A stretch of 64,000 nt of DNA from Litoreibacter janthinus (GTDB lineage: Bacteria; Pseudomonadota; Alphaproteobacteria; Rhodobacterales; Rhodobacteraceae): positions 2,301,751 to 2,365,750 of the forward strand of contig NZ_FOYO01000001.1 of NCBI RefSeq assembly GCF_900111945.1. The letters are read 5' to 3'. The notes beneath the pieces were generated by a model. The model searched no databases and was not told the DNA's origin. It was given only the letters and a program-made list of their open reading frames with translations. Both the position numbers and the translations under genes were made by a program. This document shows positions 56,733 to 64,000 of this stretch, piece after piece (position 1 is the stretch's first letter; every line of letters begins with the position of its first letter).

Positions 56733-57878
56733 CTAGCGTCCTGTAATCACGCGAGCGGGGGCGCGGAACTTGTCAAGATCATCGGACGTTCCTGCTGACA
56801 CCATTCCGTCGCGGTAGAACGCAAAGATCATGTTGTTCTCCCCATCAACTGCCATGCCCACAACATCAGCGGGGGTGTATCCCGGCGCCAGTGTGTAGCG
56901 ATACGGCGCGCGGCGGCTGCCCAGATTATCGCTTGTCCCGACCGAGACCCGCCCGTCGCGATACCAAGCGAAGTTGTTGTTGTTCTCGCCATCCACCCCC
57001 ATGCCGACAATGTCATTCGGGGTGTAGCCTGACGGCAGGCGGTAGCGATAAGGTGCGCGCTTGCTGTCGAGATCATTGCTAGCCCCGGCAATCACTCGTC
57101 CGTCGCGCAGCCACGCGAACACCATATTGGTGTCCCCGTCGAGACCAAAGCCCACGATATCATTACGGTTCACGCTCGGTGCCACGGCGAAGGTGTAGGG
57201 GATGCGGTAGTTGTGAATGCGCGTGGTCGAGCCTGCGAAGACTGTGCCGTTCAGGTCCCAACCGAAGACGTAGTTGTTCTCTCCGTCCAAGGCGAAACCC
57301 AGCATTTTGGTAGCGTCATAATGATCGCGTCCAGGGGGGATAGGAGTATTACTATTGCCGCTGCCATAGGCGTTCGGGGTAAGCATTTCGACACAGTTTT
57401 CAATCTGCTCTGGAACGGTGTTGGGGTAGAAATCCGTGCCAATCGGGTTGCCGCTGTGCTTGTAACCCCTGTTATGCATCATCTCATGAGCGATTGTGCC
57501 AGCAACCTCATTGGTACCTCTGTCCCGCACGAAGTCTCGGTCGATCTTCATTTTCCCTCTGTCCAAGAGCAACTTGTGCGCGCTCGCATTGGCATCAAGA
57601 TTGCGACACAAGAAGGTCGTGACGTCTGCCTTGCGCAACTCATTCACGAGCTTTTCGGGGCCATGGCGCTGATGCTCCACCACGTAAGCCTGATCCATGC
57701 ATCGGACCAATTGCTCGCGTTGTTGACCGCGCCTTTTGAGCACCCGCCGATAGGCCTGAATAATTTTTTCTTTGACTGCGGTGCCGCAACTTTGGAAGCG
57801 AACGCCTGTTTCGGCCAGAGCGGGCGTGGTGGAATTGGTGACGATTGCAGTGGCCACCATGAGTGCAAGAATGCGCAT
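56733..57878 (-). CDS. Secreted metzincin-like protein with C-terminal repeats
   Basis: A 381-residue exported protein of unknown role. The signal peptide ends ALA at about residue 22. At residues 131-141 the sequence HEMMHNRGYKH exactly fits the metzincin zinc motif HExxHxxGxxH, and Met165 could be the Met-turn. From residue 190 there are four repeats of about 47 residues, each with a DGENNxxFAWxRDGRV core and an APYxYxL spacer, ending at the C-terminus. A zinc protease joined to a binding or propeller-like domain is inferred. GGAGG precedes the ATG. It stands alone, 56 bp before the HD gene. Confidence 0.7.
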   Translation of the reverse strand: MRILALMVATAIVTNSTTPALAETGVRFQSCGTAVKEKIIQAYRRVLKRRGQQREQLVRCMDQAYVVEHQRHGPEKLVNELRKADVTTFLCRNLDANASAHKLLLDRGKMKIDRDFVRDRGTNEVAGTIAHEMMHNRGYKHSGNPIGTDFYPNTVPEQIENCVEMLTPNAYGSGNSNTPIPPGRDHYDATKMLGFALDGENNYVFGWDLNGTVFAGSTTRIHNYRIPYTFAVAPSVNRNDIVGFGLDGDTNMVFAWLRDGRVIAGASNDLDSKRAPYRYRLPSGYTPNDIVGMGVDGENNNNFAWYRDGRVSVGTSDNLGSRRAPYRYTLAPGYTPADVVGMAVDGENNMIFAFYRDGMVSAGTSDDLDKFRAPARVITGR

Positions 57879-57996
57879 GGGTCGTCCTCCTGAAGAATTC
57901 CGTTAAACGAGCCGGATCGTCGGGCTCGCGTTCAGAATAGTTCAAAAGGTGTGTGAAACCTCAGTGAGAAGGGTGTGAGCCGGCGCGCCAAGCGGC

Positions 57997-58263
57997 CTAA
58001 TGGTCGGTGGTTTCAATCACATCGCCGGTGCTGGGCAAATCGGACTCGACCACTTTGCCCGCCAGTTTGTCTTTGAGAAACTTGATCGCCCGCGCTTCAG
58101 CCTTGCGCACACGCACCGCGGTCAAAAACGCTTCTTGCGTGGTCTGGGAGGACGCGCCGATCAACGTCGCGACATGTGGGATAACACTTTCATCATCAAG
58201 CTCGTTCTCGACAGCAATCGCCTTTTTGGCGAGGTTGTCGGCGATATCTTCGGTGATACCCAT
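57997..58263 (-). CDS. Conserved hypothetical small protein
   Basis: An 88-residue acidic, mostly helical protein without signal peptide or membrane segment. Its start overlaps the stop of the alpha/beta hydrolase by one base (TAATG), so the pair is coupled and probably works together. I do not recognise a domain; the pairing suggests a cofactor or regulator of the hydrolase. Confidence 0.7.
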   Translation of the reverse strand: MGITEDIADNLAKKAIAVENELDDESVIPHVATLIGASSQTTQEAFLTAVRVRKAEARAIKFLKDKLAGKVVESDLPSTGDVIETTDH

Positions 58264-58919
58264 TAGCGTGTGTTCTCGGTCAGACGACGTTGGACATATC
58301 CCTCGACGGAGCCCGTTAGCGTGTCCATGTGGTCGTTCTCGAAGAAGTGGCCTGCGCCATCTACTTCTTGGTGGGTGATGGTGATGCCTTTTTGCTCATG
58401 CAGCTTGTTCACCAGATTGACCGTATCCTGTGGCGGCGCGACGCGGTCGCCAGAGCCGTTGATCACCAGACCCGAGGACGGGCACGGCGCGAGGAAAGAG
58501 AAGTCATACATGTTCGCCGGAGGTGATACGGAGATAAAGCCGGTAATCTCGGGGCGGCGCATCAGCAACTGCATCCCGATCCATGCCCCAAAGCTAAAGC
58601 CAGCAACCCAGCAATGTTTGGCATTCTGGTTCATCGATTGCAGGTAGTCGAGCGCGGAAGCCGCGTCGGACAGCTCCCCGATCCCTTGATCGTATTCACC
58701 TTGCGACCGGCCGACGCCACGGAAGTTAAACCGCAGCACGTTGAAGCCCATATTGTGGAACGTGTAGTGCAAATTATAGACGACCCGGTTGTTCATCGTG
58801 CCGCCGAACTGCGGATGCGGGTGCAGGATGATAGCGATCGGGGCGTCGCGCATGCCTTTGTGGGGATGGTAGCGGCCTTCTAGGCGGCCTTCCGGTCCGG
58901 GGAAAATCACTTCGGGCAT
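58263..58919 (-). CDS. Alpha/beta hydrolase, COG2945-like
   Basis: A 218-residue hydrolase of the small, dienelactone hydrolase-like type. It shows LHPHPQFGGTMNNRVV, the pattern RFNFRGVGRSQG, the nucleophile elbow Gly-Phe-Ser-Phe-Gly-Ala, Asp in INGSGDRVAPP and His in GAGHFF. The family has no firm physiological substrate. It is cotranscribed with the 88-residue protein and is divergent from iscR. Confidence 0.85.
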   Translation of the reverse strand: MPEVIFPGPEGRLEGRYHPHKGMRDAPIAIILHPHPQFGGTMNNRVVYNLHYTFHNMGFNVLRFNFRGVGRSQGEYDQGIGELSDAASALDYLQSMNQNAKHCWVAGFSFGAWIGMQLLMRRPEITGFISVSPPANMYDFSFLAPCPSSGLVINGSGDRVAPPQDTVNLVNKLHEQKGITITHQEVDGAGHFFENDHMDTLTGSVEGYVQRRLTENTR

Positions 58920-58961
58920 AGGCGTCTTTCCTTGCGTCAGATACTGAGGCCTCTCATATAG

Positions 58962-58999
58962 TTGACGAGATTGCTCAGGTTATCTAGAATAATTCTAAA
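58962..58999 (+). promoter_or_regulatory. iscR promoter with overlapping Irr-type iron box
   Basis: A sigma70-type promoter is visible: TTGACG at 58962-58967, 17-bp spacer, TAGAAT at 58985-58990. Overlapping the -10 is the palindrome TCTAGAA-TAA-TTCTAAA at 58983-58999, one base from the iron control element TTTAGAA-N3-TTCTAAA bound by Irr in alphaproteobacteria. Bound protein would cover the -10. A second small dyad, TCAA-A-TTGA (59027-59035), lies in the leader. Confidence 0.65.
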
Positions 59000-59093
59000 C
59001 TGGCCAGTCGTTTGATGCCGGGCAGGTCAAATTGAGTTAAGGTCTGCGCCTGCCATCGTCAACGATATTCGCTTATTTTCGGGGGATTACGCT

Positions 59094-59555
59094 ATGAAAC
59101 TCAGCACAAAGGGCCGTTATGCAATGGTCGCCTTGGCTGACCTCGCACAAAGTGCCGGTGATGGGCTCGTGTCTTTGGGCGAGATTTCCAAACGACAAGA
59201 CGTGTCGCTGCCCTATCTGGAGCAGCTTTTCGTCAAACTACGTCGTGCTGGGCTGGTTGAATCCGTGCGCGGGCCGGGGGGCGGATATCGTCTTGCCAAG
59301 TCGCCTGATGCCATTCGAGTTTCTGAAGTTTTGGCGGCAGTCGATGAAACGGTAAGCGCAATGCACACCGGCGCGGGCGCATCCGGCGCGTCGTCGGGGT
59401 CAAAAGCGCAAAGCATGACAAACCGTTTGTGGGAAAGCCTGTCGGCACATGTCTACGTGTTCTTGCATCAGACCAGATTATCCGACGTCATCGAGAATGA
59501 TCTGACACCCTGTCCCGCTGTGCCGACCTTGTTCACAGTCGTCGACGAAACCTGA
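59094..59555 (+). CDS. iscR: Rrf2-family regulator IscR (Rhodobacteraceae type)
   Basis: A 153-residue Rrf2 regulator with the winged helix motif SLPYLEQLFVKLRRAGLVESVRG. It has only one cysteine, Cys140, where E. coli IscR has three that bind a [2Fe-2S] cluster. A single-Cys IscR that still binds a cluster and represses Fe-S genes has been described in Rhodobacter sphaeroides. It is the first gene of the suf operon and probably represses it when clusters suffice. Confidence 0.93.
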   Translation: MKLSTKGRYAMVALADLAQSAGDGLVSLGEISKRQDVSLPYLEQLFVKLRRAGLVESVRGPGGGYRLAKSPDAIRVSEVLAAVDETVSAMHTGAGASGASSGSKAQSMTNRLWESLSAHVYVFLHQTRLSDVIENDLTPCPAVPTLFTVVDET

Positions 59556-59556
59556 C

Positions 59557-60600
59557 ATGGGCCGTGTCTATCTCGACCATAACGCCACCGTGCCGTTGAG
59601 GCAGGCCGCACGCGACGCAATGATCGCGGCGATGGATGTGGCAGGCAATCCGTCCTCGGTCCATGCCGAGGGGCGTGCTGCCAAGGCGGTCGTCGAACGT
59701 GCGCGAATGCAAGTCTCGGATGCACTCGGGGCCTCTGGGGCAGATATCGTATTTACCTCGTCCGCGACCGAAGCTGCGGCATTGGCCTGTGCGGGCAGGG
59801 GCCTCAAAAGCGCCGCGGTGGAGCATGATGCCGTCGGGGCATGGACATCGTGCGACCTGCCTGTAGATGCGCACGGGCTGGTTTCCGTGGTCGATCCCGC
59901 AAATAGCACGTTGCAGCTCGCCAATTCCGAAACGGGTGTTGTACAGCAACTTCCAGAAGGCTTGGCAGTGTCCGACATGACGCAGGCTTTCGGCAAGCTT
60001 CCTATGGCGTTCTCATGGTCTGGTGCGCAGATGGCGCTGGTCTCAGCCCATAAGCTGGGTGGTCCTAAAGGCATCGGGGCGTTGGTCTTGCGCCAAGGGC
60101 TGGATGTTGAACCGCGCATCAAGGGCGGCGGGCAGGAAATGGGGCGCAGGTCTGGCACAGAAAACGTTATCGGAATTGCCGGTTTTGGGGCCGCCACCGC
60201 TGCTGCGGCGCAAGATTTGGCTGACGGGGTCTGGGATCGGGTTGCAGAACTTAGAAATATTCTAGAAAAGGCCATTGAGGTCAGCGCAAAGAATACTATT
60301 TTTGTCGGGAATGAGTCGAACAGGTTGCCCAATACCTCGTGTTTCGCAACTCCGGGCTGGAAGGGCGAAACACAAGTGATGGCTATGGACTTGGCCGGCT
60401 TCGCGGTTTCCGCGGGATCGGCTTGTTCAAGTGGCAAGGTGAAGGCCAGCAAGACCGTGGCGGCCATGGGGTTTGACGAGAGTGTAGCGACAAGCACGTT
60501 GCGCGTTTCGCTGGGGCCCGACACGACCGAAGAACAGATCCTTCGCTTCGCAGATGCGTGGCTGAAGGCGGAACGAAAATTTCACGCCAAGGCGGCGTGA
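59557..60600 (+). CDS. Cysteine desulfurase (IscS/NifS type)
   Basis: This PLP enzyme takes sulfur from cysteine for Fe-S clusters. The 347-residue protein has the PLP Lys166 in SAHKLGGPKG and catalytic Cys290 in the flexible loop GSACSSGK, the group I (IscS/NifS) pattern rather than SufS. It is shorter than usual IscS by about 50 residues. It begins one base after the iscR stop. A SufS-type enzyme may follow beyond the window, as is common in this operon. Confidence 0.88.
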   Translation: MGRVYLDHNATVPLRQAARDAMIAAMDVAGNPSSVHAEGRAAKAVVERARMQVSDALGASGADIVFTSSATEAAALACAGRGLKSAAVEHDAVGAWTSCDLPVDAHGLVSVVDPANSTLQLANSETGVVQQLPEGLAVSDMTQAFGKLPMAFSWSGAQMALVSAHKLGGPKGIGALVLRQGLDVEPRIKGGGQEMGRRSGTENVIGIAGFGAATAAAAQDLADGVWDRVAELRNILEKAIEVSAKNTIFVGNESNRLPNTSCFATPGWKGETQVMAMDLAGFAVSAGSACSSGKVKASKTVAAMGFDESVATSTLRVSLGPDTTEEQILRFADAWLKAERKFHAKAA

Positions 60601-60618
60601 TGAGCAAGGAGACAGCAC

Positions 60619-62145
60619 ATGTCGCTTGAGGAAGTCGTAGACAACGTCAAAGAGGGCGTAGATCAGGACACCGTGGATGCCGTTCGCGAAGTGGGCGGCA
60701 AGTATAAATACGGCTGGAACACCGAGATCGAGATGGACTACGCGCCGAAAGGTTTGAGCGAAGACATCGTGCGTCTCATCTCCGAAAAAAACGGGGAGCC
60801 GGAATGGATGCTGGAATGGCGTCTTCAGGCCTATGCGCGGTGGTTGCAGATGACCGAGCCGACATGGGCGATGGTTCATTATCCCAAGATCGACTTCCAA
60901 GATCAGTACTACTACGCCTCGCCGAAATCTATGGCAGACAAGCCAAAGTCACTGGACGATGTGGATCCCAAGCTGCTGGAAACATATAAAAAGCTTGGCA
61001 TTCCGTTAAAAGAGCAGATGATTCTTGCGGGTGTCGAAGGTGCAGAAGATCTGACGGACGCACCGCGCAAAGTCGCTGTGGACGCTGTTTTCGATTCCGT
61101 CTCTGTTGGCACGACGTTCCAAGCAGAGTTGAAATCGAAGGGCGTCATCTTTTGCTCCATTTCGGAGGCGATCAAAGAGCATCCCGAGCTGGTGAAAAAA
61201 TACCTTGGCTCCGTCGTGCCTCAAAGCGACAACTTCTACGCAACGCTAAACTCTGCAGTCTTCTCGGACGGGTCTTTTGTCTACATTCCGCCGGGCGTTC
61301 GCTGCCCGATGGAACTGTCGACCTATTTCCGCATCAATGCTGAGAACACGGGCCAGTTCGAGCGCACGCTGATCATCGCGGACAAGGAGTCCTATGTGTC
61401 TTACCTTGAGGGCTGCACGGCGCCGATGCGCGACACCAACCAGCTTCACGCCGCAGTGGTAGAATTAGTGCTGCTCGACGACGCCGAGATTAAGTATTCC
61501 ACCGTTCAGAACTGGTATCCGGGTGATGAAGAGGGCAAGGGCGGCATCTACAACTTCGTCACCAAACGTGCGGATTGCCGCGGCGATCGCTCGAAGGTGA
61601 TGTGGACACAGGTCGAAACCGGCTCTGCCGTGACGTGGAAATACCCGTCCTGCATCCTGCGCGGCGACGACAGCCAAGGCGAATTCTATTCTATCGCCAT
61701 CGCAAACCACATGCAGCAGGCCGATACCGGCACCAAGATGATCCATCTTGGCAAGCGAACCAAGTCACGCATCGTGTCCAAGGGCATTTCGGCTGGCAAG
61801 GCGCAGAACACCTATCGTGGTCTGGTGTCTATGCACCCGAAAGCCAAGGATTCCCGGAATTACACGCAATGCGACAGCCTGTTGATTGGCGACAAATGTG
61901 GCGCACACACGGTCCCCTATATCGAGGTGAAGAACAACTCGAGCCGTGTGGAGCATGAGGCGACAACGTCCAAAGTGGACGACGATCAGGTCTTCTACTG
62001 CCGCCAACGCGGCATGGACGAGGAAGAGGCGGTCGCACTGATTGTGAACGGCTTCGCCAAGGAAGTGCTGCAAGCGCTGCCGATGGAATTTGCCATGGAA
62101 GCACAGCAATTGGTCGCAATCTCGCTGGAAGGATCCGTCGGGTAA
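60619..62145 (+). CDS. sufB: Fe-S cluster assembly protein SufB
   Basis: SufB is the scaffold subunit of the SufBC2D complex. The 508-residue protein is full length and typical throughout, including the beta-helix motifs [51 protein letters not shown] and C-terminal [14 protein letters not shown]. An AAGGAGA site precedes the ATG, 18 bp after the desulfurase stop. Confidence 0.96.
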   Translation: MSLEEVVDNVKEGVDQDTVDAVREVGGKYKYGWNTEIEMDYAPKGLSEDIVRLISEKNGEPEWMLEWRLQAYARWLQMTEPTWAMVHYPKIDFQDQYYYASPKSMADKPKSLDDVDPKLLETYKKLGIPLKEQMILAGVEGAEDLTDAPRKVAVDAVFDSVSVGTTFQAELKSKGVIFCSISEAIKEHPELVKKYLGSVVPQSDNFYATLNSAVFSDGSFVYIPPGVRCPMELSTYFRINAENTGQFERTLIIADKESYVSYLEGCTAPMRDTNQLHAAVVELVLLDDAEIKYSTVQNWYPGDEEGKGGIYNFVTKRADCRGDRSKVMWTQVETGSAVTWKYPSCILRGDDSQGEFYSIAIANHMQQADTGTKMIHLGKRTKSRIVSKGISAGKAQNTYRGLVSMHPKAKDSRNYTQCDSLLIGDKCGAHTVPYIEVKNNSSRVEHEATTSKVDDDQVFYCRQRGMDEEEAVALIVNGFAKEVLQALPMEFAMEAQQLVAISLEGSVG

Positions 62146-62260
62146 CTCCCAGCTTCCACCAATTCAACGTTTAGGACGTCCAAAATCTTCAGTTTCTCGC
62201 CATATTCCGGCCCTGATGCCCATTTAACCCTGTCTATGACCAAAGACGGAGGGGCTACCT

Positions 62261-62824
62261 ATGAGCATGGCGGATGCAAGCTTTCAGGCGCGCTTGGAGC
62301 GGATAAATTCGGGCAAGGGTTTTGTGGCGGAAGGGCTGCTGGGCAACGGCGAGTTACACGCAATTCGCAAACGCCAAGAAGCGGGCAAAGCACCGAAACC
62401 CGCCGCTACCACCGGAATTCAGGAAAAGAAGAAGTTTCCTGTGAAGAAGGTCATGGTGGCCTTCCTTCTGGGGATCATCTCGTATTTCGGGGGCAGCCTC
62501 GGCGCGTTTCACGCAACGCAAGGTGTGGCGTCGGAATTCGATCAGTTTCGACCCTTGGTGGAAGCCTTGGGGCCAATGGGAATGTCGGCTGTTCTGGCGT
62601 TCTTCCTGCTTTACGTATCCGGGCTCCGCTCAATCATGTTGGTGGTCGTGATCGTCCTTGGCTTTTACGCGACGCATGTCGCCGAGCCGCACTTGGCACG
62701 CGCGCTGCCAGAGGTGTGGACACAAATGTATTCGGCGGAACATGCCGACGCACTGAAATTTCAAGCCTTCGCGCAAACGACGCAGTGGGGCCTCGCGCCA
62801 CCGCCGGAGCTTGCCACCGAATAA
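62261..62824 (+). CDS. Membrane protein within the suf operon
   Basis: A 187-residue protein of unknown function between sufB and sufC. The first 60 residues are cytosolic and basic (GKAPKPAATT, KKKFPVKK). Two or three membrane helices follow (MVAFLLGIISYFGGSLGA and the long MSAVLAFFLLYVSG to VVVIVLGFYATHVAE). GGAGGGG precedes the ATG. It is in the same direction, with 115 bp and 77 bp spaces on either side, so it is probably cotranscribed. I know of no role for it in cluster assembly. Confidence 0.75.
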   Translation: MSMADASFQARLERINSGKGFVAEGLLGNGELHAIRKRQEAGKAPKPAATTGIQEKKKFPVKKVMVAFLLGIISYFGGSLGAFHATQGVASEFDQFRPLVEALGPMGMSAVLAFFLLYVSGLRSIMLVVVIVLGFYATHVAEPHLARALPEVWTQMYSAEHADALKFQAFAQTTQWGLAPPPELATE

Positions 62825-62901
62825 ACCATAAATCGAACGCACTGACACGCACCTCGCATGGGTATCCCATGCGGGGTCGTTCCTGTTGAAAGAGAGAAAA
62901 A

Positions 62902-63657
62902 ATGTTGGAAATCAAAAACCTGCACGTGCAACTTGAAGAAGAGGATAAGCAAATCCTCAAAGGCGTCAACCTGACAGTTGGCGCTGGTGAAGTGCACGCT
63001 ATCATGGGGCCAAACGGGTCCGGCAAATCGACCCTCTCTTACGTTCTGTCGGGCAAAGACGGCTACGAAGTGACGGACGGCTCCGCCACGCTGGATGGCG
63101 CTGACATTCTGGATATGGACCCAGAAGAACGCGCCGCTGCTGGCCTGTTCCTCGCATTCCAGTATCCGGTCGAAATTCCTGGCGTCGGTAACATGACGTT
63201 CCTGCGAACCGCAGTGAATTCGCAGCGCAAAGCGCGCGGCGAAGAAGAAATGTCTGCTGGCGACTTCCTGAAATTCGTGCGTGAGAAGGCCAAGAGCCTG
63301 AAAATTGACGCCGAGATGCTCAAGCGTCCGGTCAATGTCGGTTTCTCCGGCGGCGAGAAAAAGCGTAACGAGATCCTGCAGATGGCGATGCTTGAGCCGA
63401 AAATGTGCATCCTTGACGAAACAGACTCCGGCCTGGACGTGGATGCCATGAAACTGGTGTCCGAGGGCGTAAACGCTTTGCGTTCTGAAGGGCGGTCTTT
63501 CCTTGTGATCACGCACTACCAACGCCTTCTGGACCACATCAAACCCGACGTGGTTCACATCATGGCAGACGGTCGCATCATCAAGACCGGCGGGCCGGAA
63601 TTGGCTCTGGAAGTTGAAAACAACGGCTATGCTGACCTGCTGGCTGAGGTGGCCTGA
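62902..63657 (+). CDS. sufC: Fe-S cluster assembly ATPase SufC
   Basis: SufC is the ABC-type ATPase that drives SufBCD. The 251-residue protein has Walker A GPNGSGKST (36-44), the signature FSGGEKKRNEIL, Walker B ILDETDSGLD and the H-loop VITHYQRLL. It is a stand-alone nucleotide-binding domain, as expected. A GAAAGAGAG site precedes the ATG. sufD starts one base after its stop. Confidence 0.97.
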   Translation: MLEIKNLHVQLEEEDKQILKGVNLTVGAGEVHAIMGPNGSGKSTLSYVLSGKDGYEVTDGSATLDGADILDMDPEERAAAGLFLAFQYPVEIPGVGNMTFLRTAVNSQRKARGEEEMSAGDFLKFVREKAKSLKIDAEMLKRPVNVGFSGGEKKRNEILQMAMLEPKMCILDETDSGLDVDAMKLVSEGVNALRSEGRSFLVITHYQRLLDHIKPDVVHIMADGRIIKTGGPELALEVENNGYADLLAEVA

Positions 63658-63658
63658 G

Positions 63659-64000
63659 ATGAGTGCCGCTGAAAAACTATCCACCGTCGCATCGCGCCAG
63701 CTGCCCAGCGGGCAGGGCGCGTGGGCGCAGCTTGCCCGTGAGGCCGCTGAGCAGCGGCTCAACACGATGGCTCTTCCGGGTCGTCGTGACGAGTACTGGA
63801 AATACACCAATCCAACCAGCTTGACCGATGTCGTGGCACCAGAAGCCGATGTGCTTGTATCGGACGAGGCTCCAATTTTCGGCGATGTTGACTCGTTGCG
63901 CGTCGTCTTTGTTGATGGTGTTTTTGATGCAGATGCGTCGGACGATCTGGCACTGGAAGGCTTGGAAATCTCGCGGCTGGAAGAGGCCGCACAGTCCGAT
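63659..64000 (+). CDS. sufD: Fe-S cluster assembly protein SufD (5' part)
   Basis: The first 114 codons of SufD run off the window end. The visible part (MSAAEKLSTVASRQ, then LPGRRDEYWKYTNPT) has the arginine-rich DEYWKYT motif that opens SufD proteins, followed by the start of the beta-helix domain. SufD pairs with SufB to form the scaffold. The ATG lies one base after the sufC stop. Confidence 0.92.
   Translation, partial: MSAAEKLSTVASRQLPSGQGAWAQLAREAAEQRLNTMALPGRRDEYWKYTNPTSLTDVVAPEADVLVSDEAPIFGDVDSLRVVFVDGVFDADASDDLALEGLEISRLEEAAQSD

Overview
The window looks like a chromosomal segment of a Rhodobacteraceae (Roseobacter-group) alphaproteobacterium. The evidence is a sciP-ctrA pair, an IscR with a single cysteine at the head of a suf operon, an Irr-type iron box, GTTC-N7-GTTC (alphaproteobacterial LexA-type) sequence, a usg gene, two TRAP transporter loci, a giant RTX protein ending in a Hint domain, and small proteins typical of this family. 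Genus and species cannot be read from the sequence alone. I see no insertion sequence, integrase, prophage, CRISPR array or rRNA operon. One tRNA gene is present.

Layout. 1-2.7 kb: AhpD-like protein, cation/proton antiporter, Gre-like protein and MsrA, a tight stress-type cluster. 2.7-10.3 kb, nearly all on the minus strand: TetR regulator, PPK2, lipoprotein alpha/beta hydrolase, MetA, a P-loop protein, two DMT exporters and a FadL-like porin. 10.4-16.7 kb: a dctQ-dctM-dctP TRAP operon divergent from a glycerol-kinase-type gene, then guaA. 16.9-25.9 kb: MttB-like methyltransferase, a divergent pair of Rhodobacteraceae proteins of unknown role, lipA, two c-type cytochromes with a divergent LysR regulator, hpt with a coupled 59-residue membrane protein, a RatA/COQ10 protein and a glycosyltransferase. 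25.9-32.9 kb: mnmA, sciP, ctrA, ligA, recG and a 40-residue membrane protein behind a candidate SOS box. 33-40 kb: NifU-like protein, hisI, gluQ, a methyltransferase, trmFO, gyrA, usg. 40-45 kb: dsbB, YqaA-like protein, zinc peptidase, an orphan dctQ-dctM pair, glutathione peroxidase, tRNA-Leu(CAA). 45-53 kb: a gene-poor stretch and a 2326-residue RTX/cadherin-like/Hint protein. 53-59 kb: NTP-transferase, SMR pump, YitT protein, icd, HD hydrolase, a secreted metzincin-like protein, a small protein and an alpha/beta hydrolase. 59-64 kb: iscR, cysteine desulfurase, sufB, a membrane protein, sufC and the start of sufD, which runs off the end.

How genes work together. The clearest unit is iscR-suf: a sigma70-type promoter whose -10 lies inside an Irr-type palindrome drives Fe-S cluster assembly, and lipA and the NifU-like protein elsewhere in the window use or handle Fe-S clusters. 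CtrA and its inhibitor SciP sit together, with CtrA-like half sites before ctrA and before the gene at 19001. Most genes are packed tightly, with 1-8 bp start/stop overlaps inside operons, and six convergent gene pairs have no room for a terminator between them.

The items most worth following are the candidate SOS-controlled 40-residue membrane protein, the internally duplicated RTX-Hint giant, the metzincin-plus-repeats secreted protein, and the membrane protein embedded in the suf operon. All function calls come from reading motifs by eye; no database search was run.
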